DNA of 56,874 nucleotides, from contig LUOO01000122.1 in assembly GCA_001626765.1 (NCBI GenBank), positions 1 to 56,874 on the forward strand. The letters are read 5' to 3'. The DNA is from Maritimibacter sp. REDSEA-S28_B5 (GTDB lineage Bacteria > Pseudomonadota > Alphaproteobacteria > Rhodobacterales > Rhodobacteraceae). A program made the position numbers and the translations under genes. The notes below the pieces were generated by a model. That model was not told where the DNA came from, made no database searches, and saw only the letters and a program-made list of their open reading frames with translations. Shown one piece after another: positions 37,672 to 46,698 of this stretch. How positions within the stretch are numbered: the first letter of the stretch is position 1; each line of letters starts with the position of its first letter.

Positions 37672-39381
37672 ATGTCCAAAATATATGTTTTCGCCGGAAG
37701 CCTTCCGGAAGACGCGCCAACGGGGGCCTTCGTTTCCATTCAGGCCGCAATTGACGCGAGCCAGCCGGGCGACACGATTTTCGTCGGACCGGGCAGCTAC
37801 AGCGAAAACCTCGTGATAAGGACCGATGGCATCAAGCTGGTCTCGGTCGGCGGCCCTGCGCTGACACGCGTCGACCCCGCCGACCCGCTTCTCGATACCG
37901 TCAATGTGGCCGGTGCGGATGGCGTGACGGTCTCGGGCTTCACCCTTGGCGCGGGCACCGCTGGGACAAAACAGACCGTCCATATCCACGCCGTCGAGAA
38001 CTTGACGGACTTCGCCACGAACATCACTCTGTCAGGAAACGTCATCGAACGTGGCGCGGGGGACGGGATCAAGCTGTCCAAGGTGTCCGATATCGTGATC
38101 GAAGACAATACGATCACAGGTGGGGGACCGACGGAATCCGGCCTTGACCTGGTCGGCGGCGAGCGTGTCAGCATCGTGGGCAACCGGTTTGTCGACATGG
38201 GCAACATCGGCATGTCTCTCAAGGGCGGATCGAGCGACATCCTCATCGCGAACAACACGCTCACGAGTATCGCGCATGTCGGGATCGAGATCGGCGGATA
38301 CACCAACCTTGCGAATTACAGCCCGGGGTTTCTTGACTCTGGAGCCACCCACGAGATCCGCAATGTTCTGGTTCAGAACAACCTCGTCGAGAACGCGCAG
38401 AACGCAGCTTTCCGGGTGATCGGCGGGCAGGATGTGGCCTTTGTCGACAACGTCGCGACCGGCGGGAACGCGGTGGTGAAACTTGACGATTCCGCAAAGT
38501 ATCACGAGCCGTGGTACACGGATCAGATCGGCTTTACCGGCAACGTCTTTGATACGCAGAACTGGCTTGTGGACCGGACGGATCACGCGACGGTACTGAG
38601 CGAGACGACCGGCATCTATTCGGATTTCTCATCGGCCAGCGAAACGGAACCCGACACCGCGCCACCCGGGACCGATGCGCCCGCAACCGACCAGCCCGAA
38701 GCGACTGATCCCGCGCCCGCTTTGTCCGAGCCTGAACCGTCACCAGAGCCCGCACGGATCGTGATCGTCCTGACCGGAACCCGCCGTGACGACGAGATCA
38801 AGGGGACCTCGGGCATGGATGACATATCCGGGAACGAAGGCGACGACGACATCGCTGCGGGGAACGGTGACGATCTCGTCCGGGGCGGCCTTGGGCGAGA
38901 CAGGATCGAAGGCGGTGCCGGGGATGACCGGCTTCTTGGCGAGGCGGGGCGTGACCGGCTGGAAGGGGGCGACGGGAATGACACGCTGAGCGGTGGCGAG
39001 GATCGCGACGACCTGCGCGGCGATGCGGGCGACGACATCCTCATCGGCGGGCAAGGCGAGGACAAGCTCGAAGGCGGTGACGGTGCCGATCTGTTCGTGT
39101 TTCAGCAGGGCGACGGCGAAGACGCCGACCGGGTGCGCGACTTTGTCGCCACAGACGGCGACCGCATCGCACTTGTGGATTTTGGCGCGGGTCTGGACAG
39201 CTTTTCCGATCTGGATACGAACGGCAACGGACGTCTGGACAATGGCGACATCGGCGTCGACCTGAACAGCGACCGCCTTACGCTTCGGCTGGACGACATT
39301 TTGGGCGACGAGGCGCAGACGATCGAGATCGACTTTGAAGGACGGAGCTTCATGGCCGGGGACTTTGTGTTTTCGCTTTGA
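37672..39381 (+). CDS. Parallel beta-helix protein with RTX calcium repeats
   Basis: A 569-residue protein with no signal peptide. Residues 1 to about 320 are a right-handed parallel beta-helix: short repeats such as NITLSGNVIERGAGDGIKLS, IVIEDNTITGGGP and ILIANNTLTSI. A Pro/Glu/Asp-rich linker (about 325 to 360) leads to RTX nonapeptides (about 370 to 475) and a C-terminal region fit for type I secretion. The layout is like mannuronan C5-epimerases (AlgE) and some pectate-lyase-like enzymes. The AlgE active-site sequence was not found, so it may bind or modify a uronate EPS, but no enzyme activity is shown. The gene stands next to the uronate-sugar genes. Confidence 0.85.
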   Translation: MSKIYVFAGSLPEDAPTGAFVSIQAAIDASQPGDTIFVGPGSYSENLVIRTDGIKLVSVGGPALTRVDPADPLLDTVNVAGADGVTVSGFTLGAGTAGTKQTVHIHAVENLTDFATNITLSGNVIERGAGDGIKLSKVSDIVIEDNTITGGGPTESGLDLVGGERVSIVGNRFVDMGNIGMSLKGGSSDILIANNTLTSIAHVGIEIGGYTNLANYSPGFLDSGATHEIRNVLVQNNLVENAQNAAFRVIGGQDVAFVDNVATGGNAVVKLDDSAKYHEPWYTDQIGFTGNVFDTQNWLVDRTDHATVLSETTGIYSDFSSASETEPDTAPPGTDAPATDQPEATDPAPALSEPEPSPEPARIVIVLTGTRRDDEIKGTSGMDDISGNEGDDDIAAGNGDDLVRGGLGRDRIEGGAGDDRLLGEAGRDRLEGGDGNDTLSGGEDRDDLRGDAGDDILIGGQGEDKLEGGDGADLFVFQQGDGEDADRVRDFVATDGDRIALVDFGAGLDSFSDLDTNGNGRLDNGDIGVDLNSDRLTLRLDDILGDEAQTIEIDFEGRSFMAGDFVFSL

Positions 39382-39409
39382 AGACGACGCCCGGGATCGC
39401 GGACTGTCG

Positions 39410-40663
39410 TCAGGGCAGGATCAGTCGATCCCCGGTCCAGGTCGCGGTCCCGCTGGTGAGGCTACCTTCGGTCAACACATTGTCCAGCTCCAGTCGTCCG
39501 GGCTCACCAGCGAGCAGCGCTCCACCGGCCGACAGATCAATCCGCCCGCCGATCATCCGCGCCACCCGATCCTCGGTATCCGGTCCCTTGCCGAACCGGA
39601 TTGCGGCGGCGTCCCGGACCGTCGCCAACAGGCAATGGCGTAGCGTGACCTGACCGCCGACCCAGACACAGGCCGCCGCATTCTTGGGCCGTGGCGCCGG
39701 GTCCGAAATCACACACATGTCGAGCAGATTGTCCGTGTTGTTGCGCCAGACGCGCACACCGTATTTGCATCGGCGCATCGAACAACGGGTCAAGACAACG
39801 CCGTCACACTTCAGATCAAACCCGGCATCGCCAAGATCACGCGCGTGGCAATCGGTGAAACGTGCGTTGGCGGTCTCTTCCTCCAGCACGATGCCATCAC
39901 CCTGCACATAGGTCGATCCCCGCGCGGTCGCGTCGATCACGTTGACGGCGCGCCGCAGATGAACGCGCTCGAACGTCAGGCCATCGCCCGCAATCACAGA
40001 CACCAGCTGACACACCCGTGTGCCCCCGCCGTCAATCCCGCCCGCGTCCAGATCAAGATCGGCGAAGCGCGCATTGGTCAGGCGATGAAACCGCGCGAAC
40101 CCCCTGATCAGGCCAAAGCCCGATGCGCGCGACACCTCGAGCCCATCAATGGCACTGCCCTCTTCGGTCTCGATCACGCGCCCCGCCATGCGGGCGTGCA
40201 CGTCCGAGATGCGGACTCCCTGCCCGCGCCCCGACATCCGAAAGAACCCCTTGGCCCCCGCACCGTCGAAGCGCGGCCCCGTAATGGTCAGCGCCTGCGG
40301 GCTTTCAAGAACGAAAAACGGCTGGCCTGTGGGGTCGGGTGTGACCTGAACCGGAAATTCAGTCCCGGACTGCCGAATGAATGCGGGCATATCGGCCGTC
40401 GGCGCGATCAGATCGCCGTCCTCGCCGATCTCGCCAAAGGCAAGCCGCGCCGGTTGGTCCGCCGACCCCGTGGCTACGATCCTTGCCACCGTCTCGCGCC
40501 AGAAAAACGGGGCCTCGCGCCCGGCGGGAAATCCGATCAGGATGGTCTCGCCGGGGTCGAGCCTTTGTCCATCGAGCGACGGCCCGAGCCGGTCCAACCG
40601 CTCGGACCCGGACCAGCCAGACGCCTGTGCTGTTTCGTTCGAAAAATACACCGTTGCGGCCAT
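39410..40663 (-). CDS. Beta-helix protein of the four-gene EPS operon
   Basis: A 417-residue protein with no signal peptide and no RTX repeats, built of beta-helix turns (VCQLVSVIAGDGLTFERVHL, DCHARDLGDAGFDLKCDGVV, MIGGRIDLSAGGALLAGEPG). Such folds occur in pectate lyases and phage tailspikes that bind or cut polysaccharides. It is last in the operon after the 108- and 70-residue genes and a glycosyltransferase, with 3 bases separating it from the gene before. A phage-tail-like protein beside it supports a tailspike-like relationship (inference). No catalytic residues could be named. Confidence 0.75.
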   Translation of the reverse strand: MAATVYFSNETAQASGWSGSERLDRLGPSLDGQRLDPGETILIGFPAGREAPFFWRETVARIVATGSADQPARLAFGEIGEDGDLIAPTADMPAFIRQSGTEFPVQVTPDPTGQPFFVLESPQALTITGPRFDGAGAKGFFRMSGRGQGVRISDVHARMAGRVIETEEGSAIDGLEVSRASGFGLIRGFARFHRLTNARFADLDLDAGGIDGGGTRVCQLVSVIAGDGLTFERVHLRRAVNVIDATARGSTYVQGDGIVLEEETANARFTDCHARDLGDAGFDLKCDGVVLTRCSMRRCKYGVRVWRNNTDNLLDMCVISDPAPRPKNAAACVWVGGQVTLRHCLLATVRDAAAIRFGKGPDTEDRVARMIGGRIDLSAGGALLAGEPGRLELDNVLTEGSLTSGTATWTGDRLILP

Positions 40664-40666
40664 GGA

Positions 40667-40993
40667 TCAGTCCGCGGCCTTGGCAATCCTGACCCAATCC
40701 GAGGCACCATTGGTCCCGGTCGAGACATAGACCTCGCCCGCCTCGGCATCGACCCACACGGCCCCGAGCAACGGCGGTGCGTCGGTCGGCGCCCCTTGGG
40801 TCACGTGACGGGCCACGAAACTGCCCGGCCAGTCCGGCGCAGAGGCGGCACGGGCATCGGCAAGATCGGCGCTCATCTGAGCCAGATGCTCCGCGAGCAC
40901 GGCGAAATTCCGGTTCAACTTGGCAAAGGCGTCGCGCAGGCTGTCGCCCGAAGCGTCATCCGCTGCACTGCCGATTTCCACGGGTTCAAACAA
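40667..40993 (-). CDS. Small phage-tail-like protein
   Basis: A 108-residue protein. SGDSLRDAFAKLNRNFAVLA (about residues 15 to 34) resembles the helical trimerisation-type start seen in phage tail and neck proteins (GDSLR.AF.K.N.NF). The C-terminal half, LLGAVWVDAEAGEVYVSTG followed by SDWVRIA, is like small beta modules of tail fibres. It overlaps the upstream 70-residue gene by 8 bases and lies 3 bases from the beta-helix gene. It could be an adaptor or trimerising partner of the beta-helix protein; no function is shown. Confidence 0.7.
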   Translation of the reverse strand: MFEPVEIGSAADDASGDSLRDAFAKLNRNFAVLAEHLAQMSADLADARAASAPDWPGSFVARHVTQGAPTDAPPLLGAVWVDAEAGEVYVSTGTNGASDWVRIAKAAD

Positions 40994-41198
40994 GGCGCAC
41001 CTCCATCAGATCGCCGATCCGAAGGCTGCTATCGGCGGTGAGATATTCAAACTCTTGGTCAACGGCGACGGGGTCTGCGGAACCGGCAACGGCTTGCAAA
41101 GGACGCAGGGGCCAGACCACAGAGCCCCCGACCGCTGCAACAGCCCTTAGCAGGAATGCCCGTCGGTCCAAGGTTGCTTGGGTGGTCTTGCCCCGCAT
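40986..41198 (-). CDS. Tat-signal microprotein
   Basis: A 70-residue protein whose start looks like a twin-arginine signal: TLDRRAFLLRAVAAVGGSVV, then a short region ending QAVAGSA. After removal of the signal only about 30 residues remain, ending YLTADSSLRIGDLMEVRLV. It is tightly packed, 3 bases from the glycosyltransferase gene upstream and overlapping the next gene by 8 bases. A small folded exported peptide, or a membrane-held anchor, would both fit. No family was recognised. Confidence 0.6.
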   Translation of the reverse strand: MRGKTTQATLDRRAFLLRAVAAVGGSVVWPLRPLQAVAGSADPVAVDQEFEYLTADSSLRIGDLMEVRLV

Positions 41199-41201
41199 GT
41201 C

Positions 41202-42437
41202 TCAGCCCTGCGCGGCGGCGGTATAGACCGCATCGGTATCCGCCGCGATACGTGCCCAGTTGAAGCGCGCAATGAGGTCCGTGTCACCCAGCGCCGCGCC
41301 CCCTTCGGCAAGCGCCTTGGCCAATGCCGGCGGGTTCGCGACCGGGACATAATGCCTGGCGGGTAACCCGAGGTCGAGATTGGGCTGAATGTCGGACAAC
41401 AGGATCGGAGCCCCCATCGCGCTTGCCTCGAGCGCCGCGATCGGCAAGCCCTCGTGATGCGAGGCCAGCACGAACAGCGCGGCTTTCGACAGCAAGGCCG
41501 CCACGCCCTCGCGCGCGATCGCACCGGTGAGGATCACATCCTCCGTCAGCCCTTCGGCGTGGATCAGATCAACGATCTCCTTGTCGTGGTCCGAGCCGCT
41601 CTTGCCCCCCACGATGACCAGTTTGGCCGCAGGCCGCGCAATGGCATAGGCCCGGATCAGATCTACAAAGCCCTTTTCCGGCACCATCCGACCGACGGAT
41701 ACGATGTAATCTTTGCCCAGAAGCCCATGATCGGCGAGCCAATCCTCGACCCTGCGCGTCCGGTGCGCAGTGTCTGACAGGATGTGGTCCGCGCCGTTCG
41801 GGATGTAGTGTATGGCGTTGGCCTTGCGCGGATACTCGGCCCGCAAACGGTCCGCCAGGGACGCCGAGACGGCGATGATATGGTTGGAGGCCGACATGCC
41901 GATCCGTTCGCCGGATTTCAGAATCCACTGGACCGCCCTGTTCCACTTTGCGCGTTTGTAATCGTCCCCATGGTGGGTAAAGACGACTTTCGCGCCAAGA
42001 AGCCTCGCCAGAGGCGCGAGCAGCGCGGGCCCGACGGCGTGGAGATGGACGATCCTGGCCCGATACCGGAAACGGGCGACGCAGATGCCGACCGCGGTGT
42101 TGGAAATCGTCTCGAGAAACCGATTGGACAGGGCCGCCAGCGGAACTACCGAAAGATTACTCCGGCGTCTCAGAATGTTGCGTCCCATATACGGACGGCG
42201 GCCAATGACGATGTAATCCTTGTCGGGATTTCTATCTGCAATCTTCGGCAGGAGGTATTCGCAATGCGTCTCGATCCCGCCCGAGATGTCCGGGATGCCA
42301 CGCAAACCGACGACCACGACGTCCGGCGCTTGCGTAAGCTGCCAATCGGCAAACGCGCGAAAGCTGTCATCACGAAGCTCAAATGACCCTTGGAACACCG
42401 GCAATTCGTCCGCAACTCCGTGATTGAGGTTTGCCAA
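41202..42437 (-). CDS. Glycosyltransferase family 4 protein
   Basis: A 411-residue GT-B enzyme. The N-terminal domain has VVVVGLRGIPDISGGIETHC and the sugar-nucleotide end has YIVSVGRMVPEKGFVDLI, then SHHEGLPIAALEASAMGAP, the typical E-x7-E site. IVHLHAVGPALLAPLARLLG and VVFTHHGDDYKRAKW are usual for GT4 proteins that act on polyprenyl-linked sugars. It heads the operon with the Tat, tail-like and beta-helix genes, so those may act on the same product. The transferred sugar is unknown. Confidence 0.9.
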   Translation of the reverse strand: MANLNHGVADELPVFQGSFELRDDSFRAFADWQLTQAPDVVVVGLRGIPDISGGIETHCEYLLPKIADRNPDKDYIVIGRRPYMGRNILRRRSNLSVVPLAALSNRFLETISNTAVGICVARFRYRARIVHLHAVGPALLAPLARLLGAKVVFTHHGDDYKRAKWNRAVQWILKSGERIGMSASNHIIAVSASLADRLRAEYPRKANAIHYIPNGADHILSDTAHRTRRVEDWLADHGLLGKDYIVSVGRMVPEKGFVDLIRAYAIARPAAKLVIVGGKSGSDHDKEIVDLIHAEGLTEDVILTGAIAREGVAALLSKAALFVLASHHEGLPIAALEASAMGAPILLSDIQPNLDLGLPARHYVPVANPPALAKALAEGGAALGDTDLIARFNWARIAADTDAVYTAAAQG

Positions 42438-42551
42438 AGAAAAGTCCTCTCTGTAACGTAATTCTAGACTGATCTGACCTTAACGGTTTGATTGCAGCAT
42501 CGGAGGCCAGAGATCGCGTTGATAAGACCGCGTATCGGAAGGACGAACAAT

Positions 42552-42758
42552 ATGACCCAGCACGTAAGATTGAATGCAGATGCTGCGCAATCCGAAACTC
42601 GTTCGTCGCCTGTATCACTTCACGCATCGGATGGGGAACGCGCAACGCAGCCACGCTGGAAGTCAATATTGTTCGTCTCCTTGAAGAATTTGCTTTTTTG
42701 GGGTTCGTGCTGTCTTTCTGTTTTCGTAATATTCCTCCTTGTATCCAGGTTTTTCTGA
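42552..42758 (+). CDS. Small single-span membrane protein
   Basis: A 68-residue protein starting MTQHVRLNADAAQSE, with AAGGAC about eight bases before the ATG. The C-terminus is one hydrophobic span, NLLFWGSCCLSVFVIFLLVS, ending with Arg-Phe-Phe. It lies alone between two minus-strand genes. No family was recognised. Open frames of this size can arise by chance; the ribosome site and the clear membrane span favour a real gene. Confidence 0.45.
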   Translation: MTQHVRLNADAAQSETRSSPVSLHASDGERATQPRWKSILFVSLKNLLFWGSCCLSVFVIFLLVSRFF

Positions 42759-42793
42759 GTCCCCAGCAGGGCGAACAGTAAAGAGGCGTGTGG

Positions 42794-43723
42794 TCAAAAG
42801 CCGCTTCCGCTCAGGAACTCGCAACGAATGGTTTTCAGGATGATCTTGAGGTCCATCTTGATCGACGCGGACCTGCAATATTCAATGTCTTTGTTTATCC
42901 GGCCCTTTGCGGCCTCGTAGGTCTGGGTTTCCCCGCGGAACCCGTTGACCTGTGCCAGGCCGGTGATACCGGGTACCATCGCGTGACGATCAAGGTAGCG
43001 CGGATCAAAATCCTCATAGCGGATCCCTGCGGCCAGCATGTTCGGCACATGCGGACGCGGACCGACCAGGGACATTGTTCCATTGAGCACGTTCAGAAGC
43101 TGCGGCAACTCATCGAACGATGTCTTGCGCAGGAACGCACCAACGCGCGTGATCCGCGGATCGTTCTGTTTGGTCTGCTGCACGCCAGAGCTATCACCCA
43201 GGTCGGTGTGCATGGTCCGGAACTTGTAAATGCTGAACATTTCGCTGTTGAGCCCATAACGGTTCTGGCGAAAAAACACCGGACCACGACTGGTCGCCTT
43301 GATCGCTAGGGCACAGCCGATGAGCAAAGGCGCGAGCAAAACAAGACCTACCCCTGCCCCGACGATGTCGATTGATCGCTTGGCCACTCGGAACCGCAAG
43401 GACTTTCCCTTCAGACCGAACGACGACTTGGCCTTGGACGAATAGCCATTCTGGCCGATGCTTTTTCCCAGCAGGAACGGCACCATCGGATCGTTGACGT
43501 CATCTGGCTGCGACGTGATCTGTGCACGAGAGGGCACTGACTTGTTGCGAACGGCGACCATGTCATTTTGGCCTATCTGCGTGTGATCGTACTTGGAAAA
43601 TGCCCCCGACGCGCCAGTATAGGCGTGAGAGACGTCTTTGCGCAGCGTCACTACGGTTCGATTATTCTTCTTGGGAACCCGTAGCATCGCAGCACGGGTC
43701 GCAGGATTTGTGAATTCGCTCAT
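42794..43723 (-). CDS. Polyprenyl-phosphate sugar-phosphate transferase (ExoY/WbaP-type)
   Basis: A 309-residue protein, of which residues about 115 to 309 are the phosphoglycosyl transferase. It has one hydrophobic segment ([20 protein letters not shown]) and the motifs [38 protein letters not shown] and [10 protein letters not shown]. The N-terminal 110 residues are polar and not conserved. It attaches the first sugar phosphate to undecaprenyl phosphate at the inner membrane and so starts the EPS repeat unit. With three other glycosyltransferases in the cluster, a repeat of about four sugars is possible (inference). Confidence 0.92.
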   Translation of the reverse strand: MSEFTNPATRAAMLRVPKKNNRTVVTLRKDVSHAYTGASGAFSKYDHTQIGQNDMVAVRNKSVPSRAQITSQPDDVNDPMVPFLLGKSIGQNGYSSKAKSSFGLKGKSLRFRVAKRSIDIVGAGVGLVLLAPLLIGCALAIKATSRGPVFFRQNRYGLNSEMFSIYKFRTMHTDLGDSSGVQQTKQNDPRITRVGAFLRKTSFDELPQLLNVLNGTMSLVGPRPHVPNMLAAGIRYEDFDPRYLDRHAMVPGITGLAQVNGFRGETQTYEAAKGRINKDIEYCRSASIKMDLKIILKTIRCEFLSGSGF

Positions 43724-44257
43724 GGCAGCAGCTCGCAGGCAAATTGTTACTTTCCCGAAAAGGCGAGACGCCTAATCAGCCGTGAAAATTCTTTGCCGAC
43801 GTCCCAGTTGGGACCCAACGGCACCTCGCGTAGTATTTTGTTTTTTTATTTTTCGGACCGCACCCCTACGGACCGACTGTTCAGCTCTCGGAGCGAAATA
43901 CAGGGCTCGAAAATGAAATGCCGACCCCACCGGCATATTCGGAGCTCCACTCCTGAACCCAACCTGCGACATTTGCTGCGGGTGCAAAAGTGAAATTTTG
44001 AAGAAATTGGGGCGACATCTGGGCAAACACGGGCTTCGGCGGCGCGTCCGAAGGCTTTGCGCAAATATTAATCACTAACGATCAATTCCTCGGCGCTGCA
44101 ATGCGGCATTTTTGTGAAATTCGTGACCGACGCGTAACAAGAGAGACCATCAGTCTCTCAATTGTTCGGCCTTCCCATGCGAATCGCGCGGCCCGGAACG
44201 GGACCAATCCTCGGCCCAGCAATGGGACTGTTTCCATATGCGAAACGATAGGCGGCG
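43724..44257. promoter_or_regulatory. AT-rich non-coding region with a T-tract
   Basis: About 534 bases between the sugar transferase start and the sulfotransferase stop. No gene was recognised. It contains the palindrome GTCCCAGTTGGGAC (43801 to 43814) and a T-rich stretch around 43833 to 43854. It should hold the sugar transferase promoter; AT-rich intergenic DNA in EPS loci of alphaproteobacteria is often bound by MucR-type regulators (general knowledge, not tested here). Confidence 0.35.
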
Positions 44258-44878
44258 TCACACTGCGCGGTAGCTGTCGCGGTCGTAGCCGAAGGTCTCG
44301 AAGTCGGCACGGTAGAAGTCGTAGATTCGGGCGGCAGCCGCGTCGCTGATCATGGTCGCGCGCTTCACCGACGGGTTCGCGTGGGGCAGTCGGTCCGGCG
44401 CCGCGTGACCGGTCAACGCGCCCAGATCCCGCATCAGCGCGCCGATCTCGTCCTCCAGCCGGTAGACCCGCGTGTCCGGCAATTGGAATGCGATTTGAGG
44501 CCGAATATGATTGGAATAGACGTAGGGATCGCGCCGGTAGCGGGCAAAGGTGACCTTGAGCCAGGTTTCAAAGCTTGGCACCGGAAACCAGCGATATGGC
44601 CTGTGCCGGTGCTGCATACGGTAATTGTACTCGCTCAGAATACGCCCATAGGGATTACGCGTGACGCAGAACGAGAAGTCGAAGAAATCCTGTGCGAACA
44701 GCTGGGATATGAGGGCCGCATGGAAGTGCTGTGGCACGCAGGGCAGCCGCTCCGTGTTGAGGTGCATCCGGAAGCTCTCGCTCGACAGTCCGACCAGGTA
44801 TTCCTCTACGGACGTGCCGCCTGCCTTGGGGATGTGAAGAAAGAGGATGGTCTTACCTGAGACACGAAATATCGGCAT
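44258..44878 (-). CDS. Sulfotransferase family protein (first of two)
   Basis: A 206-residue protein with the 5'-PSB loop LFLHIPKAGGTSVEEYLV and 3'-PB motif CVTRNPYGRILSEYNYR, which hold the PAPS cofactor. It belongs to the sulfotransferase type 2 (heparan/chondroitin-like) fold class. It is 27 bases from the flippase gene on the same strand. It may sulfate a sugar of the EPS; the acceptor is not known. No signal peptide is seen. Confidence 0.85.
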   Translation of the reverse strand: MPIFRVSGKTILFLHIPKAGGTSVEEYLVGLSSESFRMHLNTERLPCVPQHFHAALISQLFAQDFFDFSFCVTRNPYGRILSEYNYRMQHRHRPYRWFPVPSFETWLKVTFARYRRDPYVYSNHIRPQIAFQLPDTRVYRLEDEIGALMRDLGALTGHAAPDRLPHANPSVKRATMISDAAAARIYDFYRADFETFGYDRDSYRAV

Positions 44879-44905
44879 CTGACGCCTCCATTGTAATGAA
44901 CTGAG

Positions 44906-46399
44906 TTATCGGCGCAGGAGCTTCTTGAGCAAGGACGTCACCGCCTCCCGCTCGGAGCCAAGCGCCCGGGGCCAGAACCGGTTCAACGCCATAAAGACGA
45001 CGATCCCCGCGACCCCGCCCGCGGCGAGCAAGGCCAGAGCCGGTAGCCCGACGGCACGTCCCGCCTCGCGCACGACGACAAAGACGACCAGATAGAACCC
45101 GCCAAGCGCTGCGTGCCGTAATAACATGAGCACCGAGAGCGGGACCCCGAGGGAGCGGTTCAAAAGGACGGCGCCGTTGAAAAAGCACAGCACGATCGCG
45201 ACCGAGGTCCCCGTCGCGACACCCTCGAGCCCCCATCGCACGCCGATCAATGCCCCCACGGCGACGAGCGCGGCATAGGTCCATTGCAAGAGCGCGGCAT
45301 GATAGACATGGCCCTTTGCCCGCAGAAGGGTCCCCGCGAATTTGTAAGCGGTCCGGAAAAACAGCACCGTTACCATGATCTGGAACGGCCTGACCGCGCC
45401 GTCCCATTGGCCGCCCATGAGGACCCGCACGACTTCGGCGCCGAAGACGCACAGATAGATCGCCAACGGAACCTGAGTGATCGCGGTCAGGCCGATCACC
45501 CTGGTATAGGCGCGCGCAATCCGCTCGTTGTCGCTCTGGATCGACGCAAGGGCCGGGAACAGAACCTTGTCTGCCATGTTGCCGATCACATTGGCCGGTT
45601 GCGACAAGAGCAGATAGGCACGGGAATACTGGCCAAGCGGGGCGGTGCCCAGCATCCGTCCAACGATCAGATAGTCGACGTTGAGCGCGACGTAGTTGCC
45701 GATCTGGGCCAGCGTCGTGCCCAGTCCAAACCGCAACATGGCGCGGAATTTCGGGCCATCCCAGCCCGGGCGCAGCCGGTATCCGCCGAAATGGATGTTC
45801 ATCGCGGACTGCAATGCGACTTGGGCCATCTGGCCGGCGACCAATGACCACACGCCAAAGCCCAGATAAGCCATGACGATCGCAACCGCCGCATATCCGA
45901 ACAGGTAGCTCCCGACCATGATCATGGCGAGCGCGCGGAAACCGCTTTCCCTTTGGATCAGTGCCTCGGGCACAAGGCCCAGCGCCCGAAGAACGAACAG
46001 CAGCGCAAAGATACGCACGATCTGCGGCAGGGATTCCATCGCATAGATCCGGCCGATCGGCTCGGCGAGGCCAAAGATGATCCCCCCCACAATCAGCCCC
46101 GAGACCAGCGTGGCCGTCACACCCGTCCTGATATGCTCGACCGTCAACACCGGAGTCTGCACGATCGACGGCGCGATCCCGATCTTGCCGAACACCTCGG
46201 CCAAGGCCACGACGGTCAGCGCGGCGGCGACCAGACCGAATTCGGCCGGCGTCAGCAGACGCGACAGGATCATGAGAACCAGGATCTTCAGCACCGCCTG
46301 CGCGCTGCCGCCCCCGAACATCCAAAGAAAATGCCCCAGGGAGGATTGGGTCAACGGCGTGCGATCGGCGGTGTTTGGCAAAATTGATTCGCTCATCAA
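44906..46399 (-). CDS. Oligosaccharide flippase (Wzx-type, MOP superfamily)
   Basis: A 497-residue membrane protein with about twelve to fourteen hydrophobic segments. The start, LGHFLWMFGGGSAQAVLKIL, and RLLTPAEFGLVAAALTVVAL are typical of Wzx/RfbX exporters. It moves the undecaprenyl-linked repeat unit across the inner membrane. It is followed by the sulfotransferase gene, so sulfation could happen on the lipid-linked intermediate (inference). Start ATG at 46399. Confidence 0.9.
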   Translation of the reverse strand: MMSESILPNTADRTPLTQSSLGHFLWMFGGGSAQAVLKILVLMILSRLLTPAEFGLVAAALTVVALAEVFGKIGIAPSIVQTPVLTVEHIRTGVTATLVSGLIVGGIIFGLAEPIGRIYAMESLPQIVRIFALLFVLRALGLVPEALIQRESGFRALAMIMVGSYLFGYAAVAIVMAYLGFGVWSLVAGQMAQVALQSAMNIHFGGYRLRPGWDGPKFRAMLRFGLGTTLAQIGNYVALNVDYLIVGRMLGTAPLGQYSRAYLLLSQPANVIGNMADKVLFPALASIQSDNERIARAYTRVIGLTAITQVPLAIYLCVFGAEVVRVLMGGQWDGAVRPFQIMVTVLFFRTAYKFAGTLLRAKGHVYHAALLQWTYAALVAVGALIGVRWGLEGVATGTSVAIVLCFFNGAVLLNRSLGVPLSVLMLLRHAALGGFYLVVFVVVREAGRAVGLPALALLAAGGVAGIVVFMALNRFWPRALGSEREAVTSLLKKLLRR

Positions 46400-46698
46400 A
46401 CGGAAAATCTACGGTTGCGATACGCTGGCCAGCCCCCCACGAGCCGCATAGCAATTCCAGCGAGTCGGTCCTGACTTAGGCGAATCCAGACTGAATTGCA
46501 CAAGTAATGAGCATACTTGCCCGAAAAACGCAGCCTCAGCATTCAGGACTTGAGTTTCCGGCCCGGCGCTGCACAGACTGAACTGTGGTCATAGATGTGA
46601 CCCTCGTCTGATCGAGGGGCGCATAGCAGTAAACGTCCGGGGGGCCGGGCGACACCTCGGTGTGGGGCATCTCTGATGCTGGCACTGCGAGGATTGCC
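46400..46698. promoter_or_regulatory. Divergent promoter region, flippase and EPS operon
   Basis: About 299 bases between the flippase start (minus) and the glycosyltransferase start (plus). It must hold promoters for both EPS transcripts; no convincing motif was found. No gene was recognised. Confidence 0.35.

Noticed and set aside
37672..39381. Annotation as mannuronan C5-epimerase
   Set aside because: The fold plan agrees, but the AlgE active-site sequence is not found, so naming the enzyme would be unsupported.
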